A stretch of 5,610 nt of DNA from Actinomycetes bacterium (GTDB lineage: Bacteria; Actinomycetota; Actinomycetes; Propionibacteriales; Nocardioidaceae). The translations under genes and the position numbers were made by a program. Where the stretch lies: the NCBI GenBank assembly GCA_029779385.1, contig JAKPAQ010000174.1:1-5610 (forward strand), in the 5' to 3' direction. Below, piece after piece: positions 1 through 5,610 of the stretch (positions are counted from its first letter, which is position 1; each line of letters begins with the position of its first letter). A model generated the notes under the pieces. It was given only the letters and a program-made list of their open reading frames with translations. It ran no database searches and was not told where the DNA came from.

Positions 1-535
1 TCTTTTGCGCATTCAATTGGGCACTTAGCCGCTTCGAAGCTGGCGAGATGTTCGTCCCTGGATGGATGAAACGGACTTGAACCCCGTAACTTGCCGCCTT
101 CACCAGTTCGCGGCCGACTCGGACTGAATCTTCCATGCGCGAGTTTGACGCAAAAACAACCGTGGCGCGCCTAGTGGCGGCAGGCTTCAAATGGCCGGAT
201 GGCGTGAGGTAGGAACCGCGAATCAATCGTTCGAGGTCGTTTAGCAGCGCGAAGTCCCTGTTGGACGCGCCCTTGTCAAAGTAGGGCCGCGCGAAGTTCG
301 CTTCAATTTCGATCGGGTAGTCGGCGCCGAATGGCTGGCCGGCCGCCTGGGCGCCCGTGCCGGCACTTGGCGAAGTCGCATCCGTGGTGGCCGATGCCTC
401 GCCTTGTGTTTGCGCACTTTGCTCTGTGCTCGGAACCGAATCCTGGTCAGCGAACGAAGGCGCGACGAGTCCGGTAAGCGGAACCATCAGTGCGCCAGCG
501 GCGAGCACCAAGGACAATCGACGGCGAAAAAGCAC
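1..535 (-). CDS. Secreted phospholipase D-like domain protein (5' part, runs off left edge)
   Basis: An open frame of 178 codons continues past the left window edge, so the C-terminus is missing. I chose the GTG start at 535 because GGGGAG lies six bases upstream and translation then opens directly with a signal peptide: LFRRR basic end, a hydrophobic core (about residues 7-25) and a likely signal peptidase I site after APSFA (residue 29). An in-frame ATG at 583 would add 16 residues but has a weaker ribosome site. After cleavage comes a Ser/Thr/Ala/Gln/Gly-rich linker (about 30-70), then a folded part with FARPYFDKG, NDLERLIRG, ATVVFASNS and AASYGVQVRFIHPG. This order resembles the first strand-helix-strand of secreted actinobacterial phospholipase D-like proteins, but the diagnostic HxKxxxxD motifs would lie outside the window. 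Export is well supported; the family call is moderate and the substrate is unknown. It lies 178 bp downstream of the sigma factor gene on the same strand. Confidence 0.6.
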   Translation of the reverse strand, partial: MLFRRRLSLVLAAGALMVPLTGLVAPSFADQDSVPSTEQSAQTQGEASATTDATSPSAGTGAQAAGQPFGADYPIEIEANFARPYFDKGASNRDFALLNDLERLIRGSYLTPSGHLKPAATRRATVVFASNSRMEDSVRVGRELVKAASYGVQVRFIHPGTNISPASKRLSAQLNAQK

Positions 536-541
536 AGAAAA

Positions 542-547
542 CTCCCC
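542..547 (-). promoter_or_regulatory. Shine-Dalgarno sequence that decides the start of the secreted protein
   Basis: On the minus strand GGGGAG is followed by a six-base spacer and GTG at 535. The match to the 16S rRNA tail is good and the spacing is normal. The competing ATG at 583 has only a weak GAGA-type stretch before it. The site falls inside the longer open frame, so it favours the shorter product that begins with the signal peptide. Confidence 0.55.
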
Positions 548-713
548 GAGAGACGACAGGTTGACTCCCCCAGCGTAACTCATTGGTTCTCGCGGACGAG
601 AAAGCGCGCGACCGAGGGAGATTGGCCACGCGCTTCCTCTGAAGTAAGACGGCGTTTGTCCTCAGGTCTGACGCTACTACTTCGAATGCTTAGGTTTCGA
701 CTTGGAAAAATAC

Positions 714-2048
714 TCAGTCGAGGTAGTCGCGCAACACCTGCGAGCGCGACGGGTGACGCAGTTTGCTCATCGTCTTGGACTCAATCTGGCGAATCCGCTC
801 ACGGGTGACCCCGTAAACCTTGCCGATCTCGTCTAGAGTTTTCGGCTGGCCATCGGTAAGACCAAATCGCATCGAAACCACACCGGATTCACGTTCGCTG
901 AGGGTATCTAGAACCGCATGCAACTGCTCTTGCAGCAACGTGAACGAAACGGCATCTGCCGGAACAATCGCTTCGGAGTCTTCGATCAGATCGCCGAATT
1001 CGCTGTCGCCATCTTCACCAAGCGGCGTGTGCAGGCTGATCGGTTCGCGACCATACTTTTGAACTTCGACGACCTTTTCGGGCGTCATGTCCAGTTCGAG
1101 GGCGAGTTCTTCGGGGGTTGGCTCACGGCCGAGATCCTGAAGCATCTGCCGTTGGACTCGCGCCAACTTGTTGATTACCTCGACCATGTGAACCGGAATA
1201 CGGATCGTTCGTGCCTGATCGGCCATTGCGCGGGTGATCGCTTGACGAATCCACCAGGTCGCATAGGTCGAGAACTTGAAGCCCTTGGTGTAATCGAACT
1301 TCTCTACTGCGCGAATCAAGCCGAGGTTGCCTTCTTGGATCAAATCCAAGAACAACATCCCACGGCCGGTATAACGCTTGGCCAGTGACACGACCAGTCG
1401 CAAGTTGGCCTCAAGGAGGTGGTTTTTTGCCCGGCGACCGTCAACGACGATCCACTTGAGCTCTTCGCCCAGTTTCTCCGAAATGCGCTTGGAGTTTGCC
1501 AGTTTCTCTTCGGAGAAAAGCCCGGCCTCAATCCGCTTGGCCAGTTCGACCTCTTCGGCTGCGGTAAGTAGCGCTACCTTGCCGATCTGCTTTAGGTAGT
1601 CCTTGACCGGGTCAGCGGTGGCACCGGCAACCGTAACCTGAACGGCCGGCTCGTCGGTGTCGTCAGCGCTGGAGAGAGTGAAGCTAGCTTCCTCTTCTGC
1701 CTTTAGGGTCGGATCGTTGGCTACGTCCTTGACGAACTCCTCATCGGAGATGTCCGGCAATACCTTCTTGCCATTCGCGTCCTTAGCCGGTGCTGGCGTC
1801 TCAAGTGCTTGGGCTAGGTCAACCGCACCCGACAGGTCTACGGTCTCCTCGACACTCACTGCCTTCTTCGCAGGCGCCTTTTTAGCGGGTGACTTCTTCG
1901 CGGCGGCCTTCTTCGCAGGCGCCTTCTTGGCGGGAGCTTTCGCTGCGGCGGACTTCTTTGCAGGCGCCTTCTTGGTCACCTTCGCGGGAGCCTTTTTCGC
2001 GGCTGCAGTTTTGCTTTCGGCCTTAGCGGACTGGGCGGCACGAGTCAC
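714..2048 (-). CDS. sigA: Primary RNA polymerase sigma factor (SigA/HrdB/RpoD, sigma-70 group 1)
   Basis: The product is the housekeeping sigma subunit, which binds core RNA polymerase and recognises -35/-10 promoters. With the GTG start at 2048 it has 444 residues. Residues 1-70 are Lys/Ala/Pro-rich and partly repeated, and about 71-135 are acidic. Region 1.2 begins near 146 ([16 protein letters not shown]). Region 2 spans about 207-275 with [40 protein letters not shown] and the -10 recognition stretch [13 protein letters not shown]. Region 3 holds [16 protein letters not shown] and the finger-like [17 protein letters not shown]. Region 4 has the -35 helix-turn-helix [20 protein letters not shown], and the protein ends in [11 protein letters not shown], as in mycobacterial SigA. 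The frame also opens at a TTG at 2087, but the 13 added residues look unnatural and that TTG has no well-placed ribosome site. GAGG lies 11 bases before the GTG, which is acceptable but not strong. All conserved regions are intact, so it should be functional. The family call is near certain; the exact start is less so. Confidence 0.97.
   Translation of the reverse strand: MTRAAQSAKAESKTAAAKKAPAKVTKKAPAKKSAAAKAPAKKAPAKKAAAKKSPAKKAPAKKAVSVEETVDLSGAVDLAQALETPAPAKDANGKKVLPDISDEEFVKDVANDPTLKAEEEASFTLSSADDTDEPAVQVTVAGATADPVKDYLKQIGKVALLTAAEEVELAKRIEAGLFSEEKLANSKRISEKLGEELKWIVVDGRRAKNHLLEANLRLVVSLAKRYTGRGMLFLDLIQEGNLGLIRAVEKFDYTKGFKFSTYATWWIRQAITRAMADQARTIRIPVHMVEVINKLARVQRQMLQDLGREPTPEELALELDMTPEKVVEVQKYGREPISLHTPLGEDGDSEFGDLIEDSEAIVPADAVSFTLLQEQLHAVLDTLSERESGVVSMRFGLTDGQPKTLDEIGKVYGVTRERIRQIESKTMSKLRHPSRSQVLRDYLD
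1861..1995 (-). repeat. 45-bp imperfect tandem repeat inside sigA (15-residue Lys/Ala/Pro unit)
   Basis: Three adjacent 45-bp units start at 1861, 1906 and 1951. The first two open with an identical 20 bases, and the third matches that 20-mer with two changes. By hand count, units one and two agree at 37 of 45 positions; the last 25 bases of the third are more diverged. Because 45 is a multiple of three, the repeat stays in frame. In protein it gives [15 protein letters not shown] (residues 33-47) followed by [15 protein letters not shown] (48-62), with a looser copy at 18-32. It encodes a histone H1-like basic tail ahead of the sigma core. Confidence 0.8.
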
Positions 2049-2149
2049 CGGGTCATCAACCTCACAACGTCGTTTCGGGCATGGCAACGAGGCCTGCGGT
2101 CAACCTCTTGGAGAAAGTGTGCCACGCCCTACCTAACTGCCCCACGCCG

Positions 2150-2162
2150 CCTCGTCTCGAGG
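2150..2162 (-). terminator. Small GC-rich hairpin downstream of the DUF4192 gene (possible terminator, weak)
   Basis: On the minus strand the sequence reads CCTCG-AGA-CGAGG, a perfect five-base-pair stem with a three-base loop, starting 23 bases after the DUF4192 stop codon. Four more pairs could form outside it across a two-base bulge. No run of T follows, so it is not a classic intrinsic terminator. It could slow polymerase, protect the 3' end of the mRNA, or be chance in GC-rich DNA. It lies in the 137-bp gap before sigA, where I found no convincing -35/-10 pair. Confidence 0.25.
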
Positions 2163-2185
2163 AGCGGCCGGCCCCGTCGCCGAGG

Positions 2186-3154
2186 CTACGCGATCAGCGA
2201 GGAAGGTGACCACGCGTCCGGATGAATGCCCAACAGCAGTACCTCCAGTAGCACTTTGGCCATTGAGTAATTGGGGTCCAACTCGCGCGCTCGATCGACC
2301 GCCACCAGCGCCCTGGCTCCGTCGCCTGCTTGCCAGGCGGCAAAACCGGCCAGACATAACGCCGCGAGACTCAGGTCAGGTCGAACAAGGCGACTCGCCG
2401 CGGCCCACACCTGATGACTTCGTCTGGCGTTCGCAGCATCGATGTGAATCCACAGTTCATCTCGCACGGGTATGTCAGTCACCAGGATCGCCAACTCTAT
2501 GAGTTCTCCATCCGTTAGCGACTCATTACTTTCGACTCGTCCGATCAGCCCAAATGCGCGCCGAAGGTCGTCGTCGTAAAGTTCTATTGGCGAGTGGCTC
2601 AAAGCACGGTTACCACGCTCGGTGAGTATGTCTTCGCAAAGTCGGTCTAGCTGCTCGGCCGGGTCGTCTCGCCGACGAGAAATCTCATTCGCCAATTCTG
2701 CCCGCGAACCCAAGATCACCTGTCCGCCAAGTACCGCTTGCACCCTCGCTTCATGCTCTGAAGTAATTGCGTATTTGACCGGTCCTGCCGGTCCGCCATC
2801 GAGCCAGGCCAAGTGATCATCGGCCCAAAGGACAAGTTCACAACTTTCGGCCGGAAGCGCGTCGCGCAATGCCTGCGCCATTCGTCGAGCACGATTGCCG
2901 TCCGCGGAGACCGCGGCTACCAGATAGCCCTCGCCACCGTTTCGAACCAAATGATGGGCCAACGCCTGGGCCAGATCTGCCTCGTCACCGTGCGCGGGTA
3001 GATCGTGACGCAATCTGAATCCACACCTCGAATCGGCGCCTGAAACGGTCACCCCGATGATGCTCTCTTCTGGAACGAAGCCGAACATCGCTGGCAAGGT
3101 ATTCAGAAGATCGTTCGCGCAGGTAACAGTCAGTCCAGTGTTTTCATAGGTCAT
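2186..3154 (-). CDS. DUF4192 family protein of unknown function
   Basis: The gene encodes 322 residues from ATG at 3154 to TAG at 2186-2188. No biochemical function for the family is known to me. The N-terminus has the family pattern: LTVTCANDLLNTLPAMFGFVP followed by EESIIGVTV, then an Arg/Asp-Leu-Pro stretch (RLRHDLPA). A helix-rich middle follows. The C-terminal part (about 260-310) carries the most typical block, AALCLAGFAAWQAGDGARAL then ELDPNYSMAKVLLEVLL, which resembles a TPR-like helical pair. There is no signal peptide and no convincing membrane segment, so it is probably cytoplasmic. It is divergent from dinB across 95 bp and upstream of sigA on the same strand. No Shine-Dalgarno sequence is visible before the ATG. 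Length and both end motifs suit an intact family member. The family call is confident; any role in DNA repair or transcription suggested by its neighbours is speculation. Confidence 0.88.
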   Translation of the reverse strand: MTYENTGLTVTCANDLLNTLPAMFGFVPEESIIGVTVSGADSRCGFRLRHDLPAHGDEADLAQALAHHLVRNGGEGYLVAAVSADGNRARRMAQALRDALPAESCELVLWADDHLAWLDGGPAGPVKYAITSEHEARVQAVLGGQVILGSRAELANEISRRRDDPAEQLDRLCEDILTERGNRALSHSPIELYDDDLRRAFGLIGRVESNESLTDGELIELAILVTDIPVRDELWIHIDAANARRSHQVWAAASRLVRPDLSLAALCLAGFAAWQAGDGARALVAVDRARELDPNYSMAKVLLEVLLLGIHPDAWSPSSLIA

Positions 3155-3249
3155 CTGACAAGCATCATTCGATCTCTAGCGGTGCACTAGACCCACGAAA
3201 ACAGGTGTGGACTCCCCAGCGAATCCACAGCAGTTGCCACAATGAGGTT
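3155..3249. promoter_or_regulatory. Divergent promoter region between the DUF4192 gene and dinB
   Basis: The 95-bp gap separates two diverging starts and so must hold at least the nearest promoters for both, unless these lie within the genes. Towards dinB, CACAAT (3238-3243) sits six bases before the ATG. Towards DUF4192, GATGCT (complement of 3161-3166) also sits six bases before its ATG. Both keep the A at position two and T at position six of the actinobacterial TAnnnT -10 element but lack its first T. That spacing suits transcription starting at or beside the start codon (leaderless mRNA). I see no matching -35 element and no good LexA palindrome. The presence of promoters is likely; the exact elements are uncertain. 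Confidence 0.4.
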
Positions 3250-4587
3250 ATGCGTCAGGCTCCGTCGATCCTCCATCTAGATCTGGACGCCTTTTTTGCC
3301 GCAGTCGAACAACGCGACAAGCCCTCTCTCCAAGGAAAACCCGTAGTCATCGGCGGAATTGGCACTCGCGGAGTGGTTTCGACCGCTTCTTACGAGGCGC
3401 GTGAGTTTGGCATCCGGTCGGCGATGAGCAATGCCGAAGCCCGTGCCCGCTGCCCTAACGCGGCCTTCTTAGGTGTGCGTTTCGATGCCTATCGGGCAGC
3501 CTCAAAGGTGGTGATGGACTGCCTGCGGCAGCTTTCGCCGCTGGTGGAACCGCTGTCGCTCGATGAGGCGTTCGTGGACCTGGCCGAGATTGTCACCGCG
3601 ACGACCGAAACTTCGGAACTGGTGACGTTAATCGAAGACCTACGAGCCCAGATCAAGCGTGAGACCGGCGGTTTGACCTGTTCAGTAGGTCTTGGCACCT
3701 CGAAACTGATGGCAAAGGTGGCGAGTGAACTAAACAAGCCAGACGGCTTCTTCATCGTTTCGCCCGGCACGGAGAAAGAGGTCCTCGGTCCGCTGCCAGT
3801 CACCGCGATCCCAGGGGTAGGCCCGGCAACCGCAGCGCGACTTAAACACATCGGTATCACCGGAGTGCAGCAGGTGTGGGAGCACAGCGAGGCCGAACTG
3901 ATCGACCTAATCGGCGCGGCCGCTGGCGCCTCCCTCTACCGGCTTTCGCGTGGCCTAGACGATAGGCGAATTTCTGCAAACCGCGAGAACAAGTCGGTTA
4001 GTGCCGAAGACACGTTCGCTTCTGACCTGACCGATCGTGGCGAACTAAATCTCATAGTCGAAGCGATGACCCGGAAGGTTTCTGGTCGGCTGCGTAAGCA
4101 GGGGCTTTCGGGCCGCACCGTCACGTTAAAAGTTCGGTATCACGACTTCACGACATTGACCCGGTCCGCAACCTTGGCCGCACCGACAGATTCACCCACG
4201 GCCATCGCCCAAACCGCCAGAAAACTGCTGGAGAAACTGGACGTTGGCGATGGAATCCGGCTCGTAGGCGTCGGGGTGAGCGGACTAGCCGATTGGGTGC
4301 AGGAGGACCTATTTGCTGAGGAAGCAGAGCCAACTGCTGGCGCCGATGCCGAATTGGTTGAAGAAGATTCGGAAAACAAGCCAACCTGGCTTCCAGGAAT
4401 GGATGTGCACCACCACGAGTTCGGTGATGGCTGGGTCTGGGGAACGGGCCAAGGAATAGTCACCATTCGCTTCGAAACGCCAACTAGACCCAACGGGCCG
4501 ATCCTCAGCATCGACGTCGAAGATCCAGCGTTGCGGCCCGGTCATGCGACCGAGGTGTCACAGGCGAGCGATACGGTCACTTCATGA
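3250..4587 (+). CDS. dinB: DNA polymerase IV (Y-family translesion polymerase DinB), actinobacterial type with C-terminal extension
   Basis: The enzyme is an error-prone Y-family polymerase that copies past damaged DNA bases. I start it at ATG 3250 (445 residues) because the conserved N-terminus SILHLDLDAFFAAVEQRD then begins as in E. coli DinB; an upstream in-frame GTG at 3205 adds 15 residues with no family support. Metal-binding acidic residues are present: D11, and D105-E106 in PLSLDEAF. F16 corresponds to the steric-gate Phe of E. coli DinB. CSVGLGTSKLMAKVASELNKPDG (144-166) completes the palm. A helix-hairpin-helix, TAIPGVGPATAARL, begins near 185, and the little finger follows from about 235. 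QEDLF (351-355) fits a beta-clamp binding pentapeptide. After an acidic linker, residues 380-430 form an extra module with PGMDVHHHEFGDGWVWGTG and VTIRFETP, also found in actinobacterial DinB1-type enzymes. GAGG lies only two bases before the ATG, too close for normal ribosome binding, so the transcript may be leaderless. The stop overlaps the next gene by ATGA. Confidence 0.96.
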   Translation: MRQAPSILHLDLDAFFAAVEQRDKPSLQGKPVVIGGIGTRGVVSTASYEAREFGIRSAMSNAEARARCPNAAFLGVRFDAYRAASKVVMDCLRQLSPLVEPLSLDEAFVDLAEIVTATTETSELVTLIEDLRAQIKRETGGLTCSVGLGTSKLMAKVASELNKPDGFFIVSPGTEKEVLGPLPVTAIPGVGPATAARLKHIGITGVQQVWEHSEAELIDLIGAAAGASLYRLSRGLDDRRISANRENKSVSAEDTFASDLTDRGELNLIVEAMTRKVSGRLRKQGLSGRTVTLKVRYHDFTTLTRSATLAAPTDSPTAIAQTARKLLEKLDVGDGIRLVGVGVSGLADWVQEDLFAEEAEPTAGADAELVEEDSENKPTWLPGMDVHHHEFGDGWVWGTGQGIVTIRFETPTRPNGPILSIDVEDPALRPGHATEVSQASDTVTS

Positions 4588-5610
4588 CCGAGCAAGCCGT
4601 GCCAGTCCCCCAAGCGCCGAAACGTCCGATGGTCCGTTCGCACCACGGAGACGACTTTGTCGACAATTACGACTGGTTGCGCGACCGCGAAGATCCGGAC
4701 ACGATCGCCTACCTTGAATCGGAGAATGCGTGGTCTGACAGTTGCACCGCGGATTTGGCCGACTTACGCGAGCAACTCTTCAACGAGATCAAGGATCGGA
4801 CGCTCGAGTCCGATATGTCGGTACCGGTGCGCCACCAGCGGTGGTGGTACTACGCCCGGACGGTCGAAGGGCAGCAGTATTCGATTCGTGCCCGAGTCCC
4901 GATCAGCGGCCCGGACGACTGGGAACCGCCGACGGTTGAAGCTGGCAGCGCCTTGGCCGGTGAAGAAATTTTGCTCGATGCAAATATTGAGGCCGAGGGA
5001 CAGGAGTTCTTCTCCCTCGGTGCGTTCAGCCTCTCTGATGACGGCGACTTGCTCGCGTGGTCGACGGACACCAAAGGCGACGAGCGATTCACGATCAAGG
5101 TTAAGCAACTTTCAACCGGCGAAGTTCTTGCCGATGAGATCACTAACGCCGCCCACGGGGTGACTTGGTCTGCCGACGGTAACTATCTGTTCTACGCCAC
5201 CGTCGACGATTCTTGGCGACCACACCAGGTTTGGCGACATGAACTCGGCGCGACCAGCAAGGACGTTCTGGTCTTCGAAGAGCCTGATGAGCGCTACTTC
5301 GTCGGGGTCGGTCGAACAGCATCAGAGAAGTTCCTAGCGATTGGCGTCGGCTCGAAAGTTACGAGCGAGACTCGGTTGCTCGATGCCACCAATCCCACCG
5401 GCGATTTTGAGATCGTTTGGCCGCGGCGCGAAGGCGTCGAATACTCAGTCGAGCACTTCCGGTTGGCCGGTAACGACAAATTGGCGATCCTGCACAACGA
5501 TGGCGCGATCAACTTCGAATTGGTCACCGCCGACCTTGCGACTCCTGACCGAACTGAAGTGCTCATCGCTGGTTCGGACGACGTGCGACTCGAGGGAGTT
5601 GACGCCTTCA
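4584..5610 (+). CDS. ptrB: Oligopeptidase B-like prolyl oligopeptidase family serine peptidase (S9A), 5' part, runs off right edge
   Basis: The frame opens at ATG 4584 and gives 342 residues before the window ends. Oligopeptidase B cuts short peptides after Arg or Lys, usually in the cytoplasm; no signal peptide is seen here. The N-terminus HHGDDFVDNYDWLRDREDPDTIAYLESEN (residues 20-48; key parts HGD, DxYDWLRD, YLExEN) is the typical opening of S9A peptidases. RWWYYARTVEGQQY, then LGAFSLSDDGDLLAWSTDTKGDERF and GVTWSADGNYLFYATVDD, are successive blades of the seven-bladed propeller that screens substrates by size. DERYFVGVGRTASEKFLAIG and the LLDATNP stretch continue it. The Ser-Asp-His catalytic domain lies beyond the edge, so activity and Arg/Lys preference cannot be checked; prolyl oligopeptidase is the alternative, though the sequence pattern favours PtrB. 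The start overlaps the dinB stop by four bases (ATGA) and has only a weak ribosome site, which implies translational coupling. Confidence 0.9.
   Translation, partial: MTEQAVPVPQAPKRPMVRSHHGDDFVDNYDWLRDREDPDTIAYLESENAWSDSCTADLADLREQLFNEIKDRTLESDMSVPVRHQRWWYYARTVEGQQYSIRARVPISGPDDWEPPTVEAGSALAGEEILLDANIEAEGQEFFSLGAFSLSDDGDLLAWSTDTKGDERFTIKVKQLSTGEVLADEITNAAHGVTWSADGNYLFYATVDDSWRPHQVWRHELGATSKDVLVFEEPDERYFVGVGRTASEKFLAIGVGSKVTSETRLLDATNPTGDFEIVWPRREGVEYSVEHFRLAGNDKLAILHNDGAINFELVTADLATPDRTEVLIAGSDDVRLEGVDAF

Noticed and set aside
641..683. Inverted repeat GAAGTA...TACTTC downstream of sigA as a terminator
   Set aside because: The arms are six bases with a loop of about 31 bases and no adjacent T tract, so it is indistinguishable from chance.
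404..808. A 134-codon plus-strand open frame crossing the sigA 3' end and the gap
   Set aside because: It is Arg/Ser-rich with no recognisable motif and overlaps the 3' end of sigA and the signal-peptide gene, both with better evidence on the minus strand.
918..1388. A 156-codon plus-strand open frame
   Set aside because: It lies wholly antisense to the conserved regions 2-4 of sigA and has no family motif of its own.
2049..2087. Longer sigA product from the TTG at 2087
   Set aside because: The added residues (with two Cys and no Lys/Ala pattern) do not resemble sigma N-termini. The nearest AGAGG is about 16 bases from the TTG, too far for normal initiation.
1657..2136. A 159-codon plus-strand frame rich in Ala, Phe and Gly (FFAGAF repeats) that looks like a hydrophobic protein
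   Set aside because: It is the antisense reading of the Lys/Ala/Pro repeat of sigA; Lys codons read as Phe/Leu on the other strand. The conserved sigma sequence on the minus strand explains it.
3196..3211. Possible LexA/SOS box near ACGAAAACAGGTGTGG upstream of dinB
   Set aside because: Only the left half resembles the actinobacterial palindrome (CGAAC-N4-GTTCG); the right half does not match, so SOS control is not supported.
4657..5163. A 168-codon plus-strand frame inside the peptidase gene
   Set aside because: It is Arg/Ser-rich shadow coding in another frame of ptrB, whose own frame has clear S9A motifs throughout.

Overview
The window looks like chromosomal core DNA from an actinobacterium of moderate G+C content. 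The evidence is a housekeeping sigma factor whose conserved half closely matches actinobacterial SigA/HrdB, a DUF4192 protein (a family I know mainly from Actinomycetota), and a DinB polymerase with the C-terminal extension seen in mycobacterial/streptomycete-type DinB1. A lineage less GC-rich than Streptomyces or Mycobacterium, such as a freshwater actinobacterium, is plausible, but this is inference.

Layout, left to right. (1) Bases 1-535, minus strand: the N-terminal part of a secreted protein with a clear signal peptide and what looks like the start of a phospholipase D-like domain; it runs off the left edge. (2) Bases 714-2048, minus: the primary sigma factor (sigA/rpoD), with a Lys/Ala/Pro-rich, internally repeated N-terminus. 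(3) Bases 2186-3154, minus: a DUF4192 protein of unknown function. (4) A compact divergent gap, 3155-3249. (5) Bases 3250-4587, plus: dinB, translesion DNA polymerase IV, with an internal beta-clamp motif and an extra C-terminal module. (6) Bases 4584-5610, plus: the N-terminal three-hundred-odd residues of an oligopeptidase B-like serine peptidase (ptrB, family S9A). It overlaps the dinB stop by four bases (ATGA) and runs off the right edge before its catalytic domain.

The three minus-strand genes lie head to tail and could be partly co-transcribed, but the gaps (about 137 and 178 bp) are wide enough for separate promoters. The dinB-ptrB pair is almost certainly one transcription unit. I see no RNA gene, mobile element, CRISPR array or origin, and no gene-free stretch over 300 bases. 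No clear new biological system is visible. The points most worth a second look are the 45-bp in-frame repeat in sigA, the C-terminal module of DinB, the tight dinB-ptrB coupling, and two divergent genes that both lack a normally spaced Shine-Dalgarno sequence.
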